Assembly: GCA_003838145.1 (NCBI GenBank)
Contig: QYZZ01000043.1
Location: 1-64,000, forward strand
Origin: Tindallia sp. MSAO_Bac2
Lineage (GTDB): Bacteria; Bacillota; Clostridia; Peptostreptococcales; Tindalliaceae
Reading direction: 5' to 3'
DNA: 64,000 bases
Each line of letters opens with the position of its first letter. Within the stretch, counting starts at the first letter, position 1. Below the pieces are notes generated by a model. The model had not been told where the DNA came from and searched no databases. It saw only the letters and a list, made by a program, of their open reading frames with translations. The position numbers and the translations under genes were made by a program. Of this stretch, positions 32,607 to 41,581 are shown piece by piece.

Positions 32607-34806
32607 TTTTCATCTCTTCCATTCTTTGAACCAGGAATGTGGCCACATGAATTCCTTTGGTTCCACGACCAAATCCAGCATCAACGCCCTGTTCAACAGC
32701 TATCTCCGGGGTTACCTGTGTTCCTCCGGCCACCAGGATTACCTTATCGCGAATTCCTTTTTCGATGCAGGTTTCGTGTAGTTTTTTCATGTTTTTATAG
32801 TGGGTCTCGTCATGGCTGATAATGGTAGAAGCCAGAATTGCATTTGCGTTAAGCTCGATGGCAGCATCTACTAGTTTTTCGATGGAAACGGAGGTTCCCA
32901 GATAGTGTGTATCGATGCCATATGCTTCTATACCACCATGTTTAATATCAATTATTTCCCGAAGGCCTACAGAGTGTTCATCTTCCCCTACGGTTGCTGC
33001 CACAATACGAAGTGGGTTCTTCTCGACAGCTTCTCTGATCTGGTCTTCGGACATAACTTCCGGCTCCGGTGGGATGACCAGATCATTTTCATCAATGGTG
33101 AAATCGACTTTTCCTTTCAGTTCAACACGGGTTCCTTCAGAGGGGTGCATCATTTCGCGATGAATGACTTCCACTTCTTTCAGGTTCATTTTCTTCGCAA
33201 ATTCGATGGCGGCATATTCTGCGACTCTTTTTGGTTTTGGAATAAACATGTTCAGCATTACAATGCCGTCGCCAAGCCATTCCATTTCTGGTTTAATCTT
33301 GGTTGTATTGAGTAAATCTTTTTTCTCGTCCAGTCGGACATGAACATTATCACTTTCATCCAGCTCATCGATGAAAATTATTTTTTCGGGTTTTTCCAGA
33401 GTGCATCCATCAATCAGTTTAGAAGGATTATCAACGGCTGAAGAATCGTACTGGGCTACATTGTTATATCCAAAATGAGCCGTTACAGGCGCCAGATAAT
33501 CTTCGTCCCGTTCATACACAGTACCATGTCCTACGCCACCATCAATTTTACGGGCAATGCCGTCTCCGTTACGCTCGGGATAATGACCTGAATCAACAAA
33601 AAAGCCTTCTTCAACAGCCTGGAAGTAACCTCCGGCTTCCAGTACTTCTTCCATAAAGAGAACCGCTCTTTCTTTAATTTCACGGCTTCGGTCATGGAGA
33701 TATCCGTCTTCCTTCAGCTGGATCATACTCATCAGGTCGTCCATGCCAACAAATGCCTGCTTTGCTGTGTCACAGGCTTCGATATTGTAAATGTGCCAAG
33801 GTACATTCCGACCTTCATCCGGTGTAATGGTAGACTGAATATCAGCACGTGTCAGTCTTGAAATCAACAGGTTCAGCGTATGGGTTACCGTTGCTTCCCG
33901 GGTGGAGGATTCGATGTATTTTGTGTTCATTTGTGCTCTCATTTTATATTCTTTAAACAACTGCCTGAGTGCCACTGCGTAAGGCAAATCCAGTTTCATA
34001 CTGGGTGCCGGTGGTGCAGTAGGCGGAACGGTGGAAAGGCAGATATTTTCTTTTTTCATTCCCACTTTTACAGAATACATGGAGTTCAGTGCATGCTGAA
34101 CCAACAGCTCCGGCATTACTTTCCATGCTTCACGGGCTGTAGCATTGGCATTATGGGCACCATCGATCTGAGCAATGTCAGCCCATACCATGGCTTTTTT
34201 TGCTTCTGCCGCATCAACAAATGAACGAACCATGTTGATGTTTCGATAAAGCACATTATATTGTGGATCCTGGTGAGCGCCGTTTACGCCTTCTTCCGCA
34301 AACATAACGGCTATCTCGGGTCCGGCAACACCACTGATATATGAATGGTAGTTTAACGGACGTCCCACTTCTTCTTCAATGAGATCCAGGGCTTTTCTCT
34401 GAGCTCTCACCTGTTTACGGGTAATGGGAATACCGCCTATTCCCTGGGGAGTTCCTTCAATCAGGCCGTCAAAGTGACTTTGGCCGGCAGTCCGGATAAC
34501 CATCAGGTGGTCCGCTCCGTGCCAGGCTGCCATTCGCATTCGACGAATATCGTCTTCAAAACGACCGGATGCAATTTCGGTGGTAATAACGCAATCCGGC
34601 TGAGGGTCGATGTCTCCAAAATACTTGGCAGATGGCAGGGGCACACTGTTTTCCAGCGGGGTGGAACAGTCCTGATATGTGAAAGGACCCATTTCCAGGT
34701 CTTCTTTTTTTTGCCGCCATGTCCATCCTCTGCGCTTCGGTCTGTATTTTTCAAGATCTTTCAGCAGGTTTTCCATGTCTAAATGCTCATTTGGTTGCAG
34801 ATCCAT
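32596..34806 (-). CDS. oraE: D-ornithine 4,5-aminomutase, large subunit
   Basis: 736 residues. TIM-barrel PLP domain, then a B12-binding domain with DxHxxG as DEHSVG (H611, lower axial ligand) and DIKHGG (K622, PLP Schiff base). The 11-residue spacing equals that of H618/K629 in the Clostridium sticklandii enzyme. With OraS it converts D-ornithine to 2,4-diaminopentanoate by an adenosylcobalamin radical mechanism. Its start overlaps the oraS stop (TAATG). No cobalamin riboswitch is visible upstream of the operon. Confidence 0.96.
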   Translation of the reverse strand: MDLQPNEHLDMENLLKDLEKYRPKRRGWTWRQKKEDLEMGPFTYQDCSTPLENSVPLPSAKYFGDIDPQPDCVITTEIASGRFEDDIRRMRMAAWHGADHLMVIRTAGQSHFDGLIEGTPQGIGGIPITRKQVRAQRKALDLIEEEVGRPLNYHSYISGVAGPEIAVMFAEEGVNGAHQDPQYNVLYRNINMVRSFVDAAEAKKAMVWADIAQIDGAHNANATAREAWKVMPELLVQHALNSMYSVKVGMKKENICLSTVPPTAPPAPSMKLDLPYAVALRQLFKEYKMRAQMNTKYIESSTREATVTHTLNLLISRLTRADIQSTITPDEGRNVPWHIYNIEACDTAKQAFVGMDDLMSMIQLKEDGYLHDRSREIKERAVLFMEEVLEAGGYFQAVEEGFFVDSGHYPERNGDGIARKIDGGVGHGTVYERDEDYLAPVTAHFGYNNVAQYDSSAVDNPSKLIDGCTLEKPEKIIFIDELDESDNVHVRLDEKKDLLNTTKIKPEMEWLGDGIVMLNMFIPKPKRVAEYAAIEFAKKMNLKEVEVIHREMMHPSEGTRVELKGKVDFTIDENDLVIPPEPEVMSEDQIREAVEKNPLRIVAATVGEDEHSVGLREIIDIKHGGIEAYGIDTHYLGTSVSIEKLVDAAIELNANAILASTIISHDETHYKNMKKLHETCIEKGIRDKVILVAGGTQVTPEIAVEQGVDAGFGRGTKGIHVATFLVQRMEEMKNED

Positions 34807-35168
34807 TATTTCGCCTCCTTAAAGAGAGATACCGCTTCTTCCCAAAGGTTTCCATCAGCCAGCTGAAGGCCTGTTTCACGGATATCCATATTCTTTTCTT
34901 TTGCCAGTTTAAGTACTACATGACCGGCTCCTTTACCCATTAGTCCACGATCCATAACGCCTTCTACAATGGATTTTGCTTCAATGCTTGAAAAGCCCAT
35001 TCGTAAAAGGACTGCTCTTTCAATGGATGGAGATGTGTTTTTTTCTGCCAGGTCGATCATTGGGTCAACAATTTTTTCAGCAAGCTGCCAAAATCGAAGT
35101 TCCAGCTCTTCGTCGGTTAAATTTTGCAAATGCTCACGTCGTTTTTGAAAATCGTCAGCTCGTTTCAT
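34806..35168 (-). CDS. oraS: D-ornithine 4,5-aminomutase, small subunit
   Basis: 120 residues, the family's usual length, RBS AGAGGTG. Helical protein beginning MKRADDFQKRREHLQNLTDEEL and containing TSPSIERAVLLRMGFSS and GAGHVVLKLAKEK. It pairs with OraE to form the active heterotetramer. It is separated from ortB by 77 bp containing a strong hairpin. Confidence 0.94.
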   Translation of the reverse strand: MKRADDFQKRREHLQNLTDEELELRFWQLAEKIVDPMIDLAEKNTSPSIERAVLLRMGFSSIEAKSIVEGVMDRGLMGKGAGHVVLKLAKEKNMDIRETGLQLADGNLWEEAVSLFKEAK

Positions 35169-35195
35169 CAGTTCACCTCTTTTTCATTATTAATC

Positions 35196-35216
35196 GAGGC
35201 GGCTAAGGGCCGCCTC
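35196..35216 (-). promoter_or_regulatory. Intercistronic hairpin between ortB and oraS
   Basis: GAGGCGGC and GCCGCCTC form a perfect 8-bp GC-rich stem around a 5-base loop in the 77-bp ortB-oraS gap. There is no T-tract, so it more likely protects or separates mRNA segments than terminates. Confidence 0.65.
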
Positions 35217-35245
35217 AATTGTTCGATGCTTATATTATATCACTA

Positions 35246-36658
35246 TTAGCGGTTAATACCCAAATTTTGCAGCTGTTCTTCAATAAATTCCCGGCTGGAT
35301 TTGGTCTCTGTCATTAAATATTGTATGTCTTCATCTGAAATTTTTTCCGCTTGAGAAGCCGCATTTTTCACAAGGGATTTTCGCAGCTTGTTAAGATCAA
35401 CTTCCTGTGCTTTCAATAATGAGAGATCTTCAGGAAGTATAATGTTTTTACCCTTTTCTTCCTGCTTTGGATCGCCGAAGAAAATTTCGATTCCATTTTC
35501 ACGCGCAAAGGTCAGCTGTGCATTTATATGCTTGCCGGCTCCTGTATATTCTGTTTCCTGAACGACAATGATCTGATCTTCCTTCATTTCCTGGGCAACA
35601 CTGAAGGCCGCTGCCAGAGCTGTGTTGCCGGCTGGTCCTCTTTCGAGGCCTTCCATCTGTGCCAGCAATTCTGTCATCAGGAATACTTCTCCCTGATTAA
35701 CCAGCACGTACCGATCCATGTAACGAAGTGGTCTGGCAGCTGATCTTGGTACGTCGGAGCGATCCGGATTGGTCGCAAAGGGCACTCCAAATCCAGTGTG
35801 TCCTGTAGTAAAGGACTTGCGGTTGAACTGCTCATCACTGGCCATATGAAGGCCTGTAAGATCGACACTTGCTCCGATTATCCGGGTGTTTTCCGCACCG
35901 GCTTTAATTAATCCGCGGGCAGTACCTGTGAGATTCCCGCCGCCTGCATTGGTACAGATAACAGCGTCCGGATCACGGCCTTCTTTTTCACGGAACTGCA
36001 TTGCAATTTCGTATCCCAGAGTTTCAACACCTGCAATACCAAAGGGTGTGTATAGGGAAGCATTAAAATAACCAGTTTCTTCCAGTAATTTGAGAAAAAC
36101 ATAAAACAACTCTGGTCCAACTGAAGTCTGAACTACTTCTGCTCCATATGCTTCGCATTTTCTGGCTTTTTCGATGATTTCCGGTTGCCCCACATATCGG
36201 CTGTCATAACATTCCTGAACAACAATGCATTTCAGGCCATGCATGGCTGCCTGACTGGCAACGGCGGCACCGTAATTTCCGCTGGTGGCAGCGATCACAC
36301 CTTTATAACCAAGTTTTTTAGCATGGTAGACGGCGTTGGCCGCTCTTCTGGCCTTGAAACTGCCAGAGGGATTTGCCGCTTCATCTTTGATAAAGATTCT
36401 GGCTCCTTTACCGGCAGGTGCATATTTTCTTGCCAGGTTTGTCAGGTTTTTCATTTCTAACAAGGGCGTATTTCCAACACCAGTCTGACCCTGTATTTCC
36501 TGCATTTCTGCCAGTGTGTAGCCAGTTTCTTTCATCATGCGCTCGTAGTCAAACCCTATACCTTCTGCCTCAAAGGTGGCGTAATCAATCCCTACAGAAT
36601 CTTTCATAATCTGAGGTTTGCGACTCATGACGGCTTCATAGCTGTAGTCCTTACTCAT
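35246..36658 (-). CDS. ortB: 2-amino-4-ketopentanoate thiolase, beta subunit
   Basis: 470 residues from ATG 36658 (MSKDYSYEAVMSRK), with GGAG nine bases upstream; a GTG three codons earlier is too close to it. Fold type II PLP enzyme related to threonine synthase: GVGNTPLLEM near 64, PLP lysine in PSGSFKARRAANA (K102), SGNYGAAVASQAA near 137 and NAGGGNLTG near 240. With OrtA it cleaves 2-amino-4-ketopentanoate with CoA to acetyl-CoA and alanine, the last step of the oxidative ornithine branch. It overlaps ortA by 8 bp. Confidence 0.95.
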   Translation of the reverse strand: MSKDYSYEAVMSRKPQIMKDSVGIDYATFEAEGIGFDYERMMKETGYTLAEMQEIQGQTGVGNTPLLEMKNLTNLARKYAPAGKGARIFIKDEAANPSGSFKARRAANAVYHAKKLGYKGVIAATSGNYGAAVASQAAMHGLKCIVVQECYDSRYVGQPEIIEKARKCEAYGAEVVQTSVGPELFYVFLKLLEETGYFNASLYTPFGIAGVETLGYEIAMQFREKEGRDPDAVICTNAGGGNLTGTARGLIKAGAENTRIIGASVDLTGLHMASDEQFNRKSFTTGHTGFGVPFATNPDRSDVPRSAARPLRYMDRYVLVNQGEVFLMTELLAQMEGLERGPAGNTALAAAFSVAQEMKEDQIIVVQETEYTGAGKHINAQLTFARENGIEIFFGDPKQEEKGKNIILPEDLSLLKAQEVDLNKLRKSLVKNAASQAEKISDEDIQYLMTETKSSREFIEEQLQNLGINR

Positions 36659-36956
36659 GGTCTTCACCTCCCCAAAGTGCTTTTCTTCCCATTTTACCTA
36701 TTTGCAAGAGTTCGGGTACAAAATCACCAAAGTCATGCTTATAACTTGGTTCCACTTCCATTACTTTGCCAGTTACCAGGCGGCCGGTCAAGGTTTTTAC
36801 AGTGGCAACACTGTTCATTTCGGCATCTTCCTGAAGATAACCTTTAGCCCACATAATTAATGGTACTTTTTTCGTATCCTCCGGCAGCTGAGGAGCCCGT
36901 TGACCGGACTCCAGTATCGTATCCTGAATTTTAACCCAGGTTCCTTTTTTAATCAC
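36651..36956 (-). CDS. ortA: 2-amino-4-ketopentanoate thiolase, alpha subunit
   Basis: 101 residues, start GTG 36956 after AGGAGGG. Small beta-rich protein: KKGTWVKIQDTILESGQRA, VPLIMWAKGYL, and SYKHDFGDFVPELLQIG. These motifs are characteristic of OrtA, the non-PLP subunit of the thiolase. It lies 10 bp after ord and overlaps ortB. Confidence 0.94.
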   Translation of the reverse strand: MIKKGTWVKIQDTILESGQRAPQLPEDTKKVPLIMWAKGYLQEDAEMNSVATVKTLTGRLVTGKVMEVEPSYKHDFGDFVPELLQIGKMGRKALWGGEDHE

Positions 36957-36966
36957 ATTATCCCTC

Positions 36967-38013
36967 CTATTTCTCGATAAGGTCTCTCATGTCTCCCATG
37001 ATGGCTCTCGGTACAGGAAGATCCAGCATTGTTTTAAGTCCTGCGCGGCTATTGATAACGTGAGGAATCATGTTTACTGCCATGGCGATGGTGCCTGTTC
37101 CACCAGGAATTTCCGGCTGTATGGACATATTGATATCGGGATTTCCACGTACCCAGATGTAATCTCCTGTGTCCTGACCTTCCAAATCCGGATGAATCTG
37201 CTGCGGATGCTCCATATCAATCTTGATAACGCCATCTTCCTCGCCAGTAGCACAATGTCTGCAGCCAGCCACATTTCCAGCTTCCACTTTTACATGCTCT
37301 GTTTCTCTTTCGATATTGCTGATGATCGGCTCACGGGTCTGGTCAATTTTGTCAATTTTGAATCCAAGTCCGTCTCCCACCATCTGAATACTTTCCGGAA
37401 ATCCAACGTGACCAACAACGGTGCCGTCTGCTACACCTTTGTTAAAAGCTTCTTCTGTCAGGCCAACGCCCTGTCCTTTCATCACCGTACCACCAAAAGG
37501 TGACAGGTCATTAACACGGGAGGCTTTGATATAGTCTACATCTTCACAGGTTCCAGTAAGTGCCAGTACCAGCAGGTCAAGAACAAATCCAGGGTTGATG
37601 CCGGTTCCCAGGATCGTAATGTCGTTTTCTTTTGCCAGCTTATCCATTTCTTCTGCCAATTCCGGTTCCTGAGCTTTTGGATATGCCATTTCTTCTGCAA
37701 TGGAGATAATGTTAATTTTGTTTCTGGCTACCAGTCTGATTTTATCCATTGTTTCTTTTGTGTGAGAGTCAGTTGCAATTAATACGATATCTGCACTTTT
37801 TTCTTTTACAATAGTCTCGATGTCATCGGTGATGTAAATTGGGTTTCTGTCTCCTCGCTTTATACCTAGAACGTCATAAACATCTTTGCCAATATAGTTT
37901 GGATTTCGACGGCATACCCCGACAATTTCTACTCCTCGTTTGTTCAGCAGCATTTTTGCCATTCCACTACCCATAGCACCAAAACCCCAAATAATAACCT
38001 TAACGTTTTCCAT
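36967..38013 (-). CDS. ord: 2,4-diaminopentanoate dehydrogenase
   Basis: 348 residues, RBS AAGGAGGT. N-terminal Rossmann fold VIIWGFGAMGSGMAKML, dinucleotide-binding like dihydrodipicolinate reductase; LGTGINPGFVLDLL near 137 and a Cys/His pair in AGCRHCATGE near 250. It oxidatively deaminates 2,4-diaminopentanoate to 2-amino-4-ketopentanoate with NAD(P)+. First gene of the ornithine operon, directly behind a perfect sigma-54 promoter. Confidence 0.95.
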   Translation of the reverse strand: MENVKVIIWGFGAMGSGMAKMLLNKRGVEIVGVCRRNPNYIGKDVYDVLGIKRGDRNPIYITDDIETIVKEKSADIVLIATDSHTKETMDKIRLVARNKINIISIAEEMAYPKAQEPELAEEMDKLAKENDITILGTGINPGFVLDLLVLALTGTCEDVDYIKASRVNDLSPFGGTVMKGQGVGLTEEAFNKGVADGTVVGHVGFPESIQMVGDGLGFKIDKIDQTREPIISNIERETEHVKVEAGNVAGCRHCATGEEDGVIKIDMEHPQQIHPDLEGQDTGDYIWVRGNPDINMSIQPEIPGGTGTIAMAVNMIPHVINSRAGLKTMLDLPVPRAIMGDMRDLIEK

Positions 38014-38053
38014 TCAAAAAACCTCCTTATTATTTTTGTTGCTTTTATATAAA

Positions 38054-38069
38054 TGCAACTTTCATGCCA
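38054..38069 (-). promoter_or_regulatory. Sigma-54 (-24/-12) promoter of the ornithine operon
   Basis: Minus strand TGGCATGAAAGTTGCA: GG-N10-GC spacing is exact, and all conserved positions but one (T for C in GCACG) match TGGCACG-N4-TTGCA. It lies 41 bp before the ord ATG. The upstream neighbour encodes a sigma-54 activator. Confidence 0.88.
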
Positions 38070-38088
38070 AAAGGAGGTTTTTTCGATT

Positions 38089-39507
38089 TTATTTCATTTT
38101 AAATTTTTTAATTTTATGCTGCAGGGTTTGTCGCTTTATTCCAAGGTGGCTTGCTGCCTGACTAATATTTCCGTTGGCGGCAGCAAGCGCTTTTTTTATA
38201 TAAGTAACTTCGATTTTTTCAACAAGATCATTTAATTGGAGCGGCGTTTCCATATCAAAGTGCAAATAATTTTGCTCTTGTGCAAATTTTTTCTCAGCTT
38301 CTCTGAAAATGTATTCCGGAAAATCATCTTTTTCCAGTTCTGTTTCTGACAAGGTTAAATTCATTGCGCCTTCAATGGCATTTTCCAGCTCACGGATATT
38401 ACCGGGCCAGCTGTACTGACAGAATGCATCCATGCATTCATTTTCAATGCCTTGGATGCGTTTTCCAAGCGCTTTGTTATGTTTTTTAATGAAATACTCT
38501 GTCAGCACTTCGATGTCATCTTTTCGTTCCCGAAGGGGAGGTATAACTATATTAATTACGTTTAAACGATAGAATAAATCTTTACGAATAACGTTGTGCA
38601 GGAGCAAATCTTCTGGCGCTTCGTTGGTGGTTGCAATAATCCTGACATCCACCGGAATATCTTTTAGTCCTCCAACTCTTCTGACATAGCCTTCCTGCAG
38701 GACACGTAACAGTTTAGCCTGCAAGTCCTTTCCCATGGAATTGATTTCATCCAGCAAAATTGTTCCACCATTGGCCTGTTCAAATATGCCGGGTCTATCG
38801 ATGGCACCTGTAAAACTGCCTTTCGTTGTTCCAAAAAGAATTCCTTCCAGCAGGGATTCAGGAAAAGCAGCGCAATTCTGAGCAATAAAAGGATTTTCTC
38901 TTCGCTGGCTGGCATAGTGAATCCCCTGCACAAAGAGTTCCTTTCCCGTTCCTGTTTCACCAAAAATAAGTACGCTGGATGAGGATTTGGCTGCTTTTTT
39001 AGCCATTCTTAAGGCCTTCAAAAAGCTGGGGCTGTCACCTTTTAAATTTTCGAAGGTATAGTACGTTATTTGGTTTTTCTTCTTGGTGGATGTGGGTTTT
39101 GTCAGACTTTGCTGAAGCCGCATGATTTCATCGGATAATTCTTTTATTTTTGTGATATTTCGTGCGATCTCGACAGCGCCTATGATTTCTTCATCAAAAT
39201 ACAAAGGAATCGTTGAATTAATGGTTGTAATTTCCTTTTTCTGTTTGTTTAAGTATACCTGGCTTTGATTAAGGATTGGTTTTTCTGTTTTCAGCACTTT
39301 AAGTAACGTACTGCTTTCCGCATCCATATCCGGGAAGACATTGAGGAATTTCTGACCCATTACTTCTTCAATTGACATGCCTTCCAGTTCTGCCATTGAT
39401 TTATTGTACAAAATGGTGAAACCATTACGGTCAATGACATGAACGCCTTCATCAATAGATTCAAGTATTTTGTGCAGAATTGTCATCAGAACATTTTTTG
39501 TTACCAT
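38089..39507 (-). CDS. Sigma-54-dependent activator with PAS domain, RocR-like
   Basis: 472 residues. PAS domain about 10-125 (ESIDEGVHVIDRNGFTILYNKSM), AAA+ domain with Walker A IFGETGTGKELF near 183, the sigma-54 contact loop as GSFTGA near 235 and Walker B GGTILLDEINSM near 250, and a Fis-type helix-turn-helix at the end (GNISQAASHLGIKRQTLQHKI). The N-terminus resembles Bacillus RocR, which senses ornithine/citrulline and drives roc genes with sigma-L. It is transcribed with glyA upstream (30-bp gap). Likely targets are the promoters at 38054 and 25885. Confidence 0.92.
   Translation of the reverse strand: MVTKNVLMTILHKILESIDEGVHVIDRNGFTILYNKSMAELEGMSIEEVMGQKFLNVFPDMDAESSTLLKVLKTEKPILNQSQVYLNKQKKEITTINSTIPLYFDEEIIGAVEIARNITKIKELSDEIMRLQQSLTKPTSTKKKNQITYYTFENLKGDSPSFLKALRMAKKAAKSSSSVLIFGETGTGKELFVQGIHYASQRRENPFIAQNCAAFPESLLEGILFGTTKGSFTGAIDRPGIFEQANGGTILLDEINSMGKDLQAKLLRVLQEGYVRRVGGLKDIPVDVRIIATTNEAPEDLLLHNVIRKDLFYRLNVINIVIPPLRERKDDIEVLTEYFIKKHNKALGKRIQGIENECMDAFCQYSWPGNIRELENAIEGAMNLTLSETELEKDDFPEYIFREAEKKFAQEQNYLHFDMETPLQLNDLVEKIEVTYIKKALAAANGNISQAASHLGIKRQTLQHKIKKFKMK
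38261..38286. promoter_or_regulatory. Candidate RocR-type upstream activating sequence
   Basis: TGCAAATAATTTTGCT followed four bases later by a second TGCAAA, inside the activator's coding region ~195 bp upstream of the ord sigma-54 promoter. Bacillus RocR binds TGCAAAA-N3-TTTTGCA as I recall it; this is one base shorter with one end mismatch. It also encodes protein, so conservation is confounded. Confidence 0.3.
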
Positions 39508-39537
39508 GACATCCCTCCCCGGTGAAAGCCTCTTTAA

Positions 39538-40782
39538 TTAGCAGGTCTTTGGTTCATAAAGTCTGTATTGTTCGCTTAGTTTAGCTACTTTACTGCGAAC
39601 CTGATCTTTTTGATCCGGATTTTCAATAATCTGTGCAATACACTCTGCAATAACTTCCATTGCATCTTCTTTCATGCCCCGGGTAGTAACAGCAGGTGTG
39701 CCTAGCCGGATACCGCTGGTGACAAAAGGACTTTCCGGATCAAAGGGTATTGTGTTTTTGTTGCAGGTGATGCTAACTTCATCTAATAGCTTTTCAGCTT
39801 CTTTTCCGGTAATGTTCTTATTTCTTAAGTCTACCAGTAACAGGTGAGTGTCTGTTCCACCGGAAACCAGTTTAAAACCGTGTTTTTCCAGAGATTCACC
39901 CAAATGTCTGGCATTGTACAGGGTTTGTTGCTGATATTCCTTAAATTCCGGTTCCAGGGCTTCTTTAAATGCCACCGCTTTAGCGGCTATAACATGCATC
40001 AGTGGTCCACCCTGAATGCCAGGGAAGATTGCTTTATCAATCATTTTGGCATACTCTTTTTTGCATAGGATAGCGCCACCCCGAGGTCCTCTCAGTGTTT
40101 TATGGGTTGTGGTAGTGACAAAGTCGGCATAGGGGCAGGGATTCTGATGCATTCCGGCAGCAATAATTCCAGCAATATGTGCCATATCAACCATCAGGTA
40201 CGCATCCACCTCATCGGCTATTTCACGGAACTTTTTAAAGTCTATTTCCCGTGGATAAGCGCTGGTGCCTGCAACAATAAGCTTCGGCTTTTCTTTTTTG
40301 GCAATTTCAAGCACCTGATCGTAGTCGATCTGCTGTGTTTCTTCATCTACTCCATAATCCACAAACTCAAAGTAAGAGCCTGACATGTTCACCGGACTGC
40401 CATGGGTGAGATGACCACCATGGGACAGGTTCATTCCAAGGACTTTATCCCCAGGCTTCAGCACAGCAAAATAAACTCCAAAATTGGCTCCTGAACCCGA
40501 ATGCGGCTGTACATTAGCATGTTCTGCATTAAAGAGCTCCTTCATACGGTCTCTTGCCAGATTTTCCGCCACATCAACCTCTTCGCAGCCACCATAGTAT
40601 CGCTGAGCCGGATATCCTTCTGCATATTTATTAGTGAGCTGGCTCCCCATCGCCTCCATTACTGCTACAGAAACAAAGTTTTCGGAAGCAATCAGCTCTA
40701 TATTGTCTCTTTGCCGTTTTGTTTCCTTTTGAATAACCTCATAAATTTCCTGATCTTTATCCTTCAGACATTCAATGATCAC
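39538..40782 (-). CDS. glyA: Serine hydroxymethyltransferase
   Basis: 414 residues from GTG 40782 ([18 protein letters not shown]), GGGGAG six bases upstream. Fold type I PLP enzyme: [13 protein letters not shown] near 30, [15 protein letters not shown] near 55, [13 protein letters not shown] near 195 and PLP lysine in [14 protein letters not shown] near 222. It interconverts serine and glycine with tetrahydrofolate. Placed between rseC and the RocR-like activator, 30 bp before the latter; linkage to amino-acid fermentation (glycine from threonine aldolase) is plausible. Confidence 0.95.
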   Translation of the reverse strand: MIIECLKDKDQEIYEVIQKETKRQRDNIELIASENFVSVAVMEAMGSQLTNKYAEGYPAQRYYGGCEEVDVAENLARDRMKELFNAEHANVQPHSGSGANFGVYFAVLKPGDKVLGMNLSHGGHLTHGSPVNMSGSYFEFVDYGVDEETQQIDYDQVLEIAKKEKPKLIVAGTSAYPREIDFKKFREIADEVDAYLMVDMAHIAGIIAAGMHQNPCPYADFVTTTTHKTLRGPRGGAILCKKEYAKMIDKAIFPGIQGGPLMHVIAAKAVAFKEALEPEFKEYQQQTLYNARHLGESLEKHGFKLVSGGTDTHLLLVDLRNKNITGKEAEKLLDEVSITCNKNTIPFDPESPFVTSGIRLGTPAVTTRGMKEDAMEVIAECIAQIIENPDQKDQVRSKVAKLSEQYRLYEPKTC

Positions 40783-40818
40783 ACTCTTCTCCCCTTTCAA
40801 GTTCAATGGTTTAAATAA

Positions 40819-41289
40819 TTAATTATGATTTTCTGATTCTTTTTCCGGTGCAAATTCTTCCGGATTATCAATAATACCGGCAATGGATGGAAGCATTTTT
40901 TCTTTAAAGGCTCTCTTCTTTTCGCTGCGATTCAGAATTATATAGGCCAGTGCCGTTGCCAAAAATGCAATAACTGCTGTTAATAGCTCATGGTACTGTC
41001 CAACTCCTGCAAATCCCAGTGCATAATGACCTATCAAAACGCCTGCCACCAAAAATAGCAGCGGAATCATATACATCATAAATGCGGCTGTTAATACATA
41101 TTGATTTTCCATTTCCACCTCAACCCAGTCACCTTCCCGGGCATTAAGTCTGTTAAGGGCCTCCAGTTCTATTGGTTTATCTGAAGATCCCATTTTGCAG
41201 GCATTGCATCCGGCACAACTTGAATGGCGCTGCATCTTAACCTTTGCAGTTCCATTCAGAACCTGGATTATTTGACCGCACTGCTTCAT
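40819..41289 (-). CDS. RseC/SoxR-reducing system family membrane protein
   Basis: 156 residues from ATG 41289 (MKQCGQIIQVLNGTAKVKM), AAAGGAG eight bases upstream. The N-terminal cytoplasmic part has the four-cysteine motif of the family (KQCGQ; CAGCNACKMG). Two membrane segments follow (TAAFMMYMIPLLFLVAGVLI; LTAVIAFLATALAYIIL). Homologues accompany Rnf or SoxR-reducing complexes; no rnf genes are in the window, so the partner is unknown. Confidence 0.82.
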   Translation of the reverse strand: MKQCGQIIQVLNGTAKVKMQRHSSCAGCNACKMGSSDKPIELEALNRLNAREGDWVEVEMENQYVLTAAFMMYMIPLLFLVAGVLIGHYALGFAGVGQYHELLTAVIAFLATALAYIILNRSEKKRAFKEKMLPSIAGIIDNPEEFAPEKESENHN

Positions 41290-41367
41290 ACGACTTTCTC
41301 CTTTCAAACCGCTTTTGCTGCTACATTAAAATATATTTCCATATTATTTCTTTTCCCTATTTTAGAT

Positions 41368-41395
41368 AAAAAAAACCCCTTTAAAAGGGTTTTTT
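41368..41395 (-). terminator. Rho-independent terminator of 6S RNA
   Basis: Minus strand AAAAAACCC...GGGTTTTTTTT: a stem of nine A/C-T/G pairs with a 7-8 base loop, followed by T8. It follows the 6S RNA sequence directly and precedes the rseC leader. Confidence 0.85.
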
Positions 41396-41396
41396 C

Positions 41397-41577
41397 AGAT
41401 AACACCCGCCATGCCGTATGTCGACCGTTTTGACCCTGCTGTCGCAGGTGGGTACTCTGCCTGCGGCTTCCTAAGTCCCCAAGGGGCATTTATTCCACTG
41501 CAGGACTCCGAGTTCCCAATGTATTAGTGTTGGCTCAAAACTAAGCCGAATTTACGCACACGGCAGGCTATCTTCAC
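41397..41577 (-). ncRNA. ssrS: 6S RNA
   Basis: About 180 nt on the minus strand between its own promoter and terminator. The ends pair (CCTGCCGTGT with ATACGGCATGGCGGG); the middle holds TTTTGAGCCAACA, TTGGGAACTCGG, CTTGGGGACTTAGGAAGCC and AGTACCCACCTGC, which I recognise as Firmicute 6S RNA. 6S folds into a long hairpin with a central bubble mimicking an open promoter and sequesters vegetative RNA polymerase. In Bacillus the main 6S gene also lies next to aspS; here aspS is upstream with one M20 gene between. Exact ends are estimates. Confidence 0.78.
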
Positions 41578-41581
41578 TATT

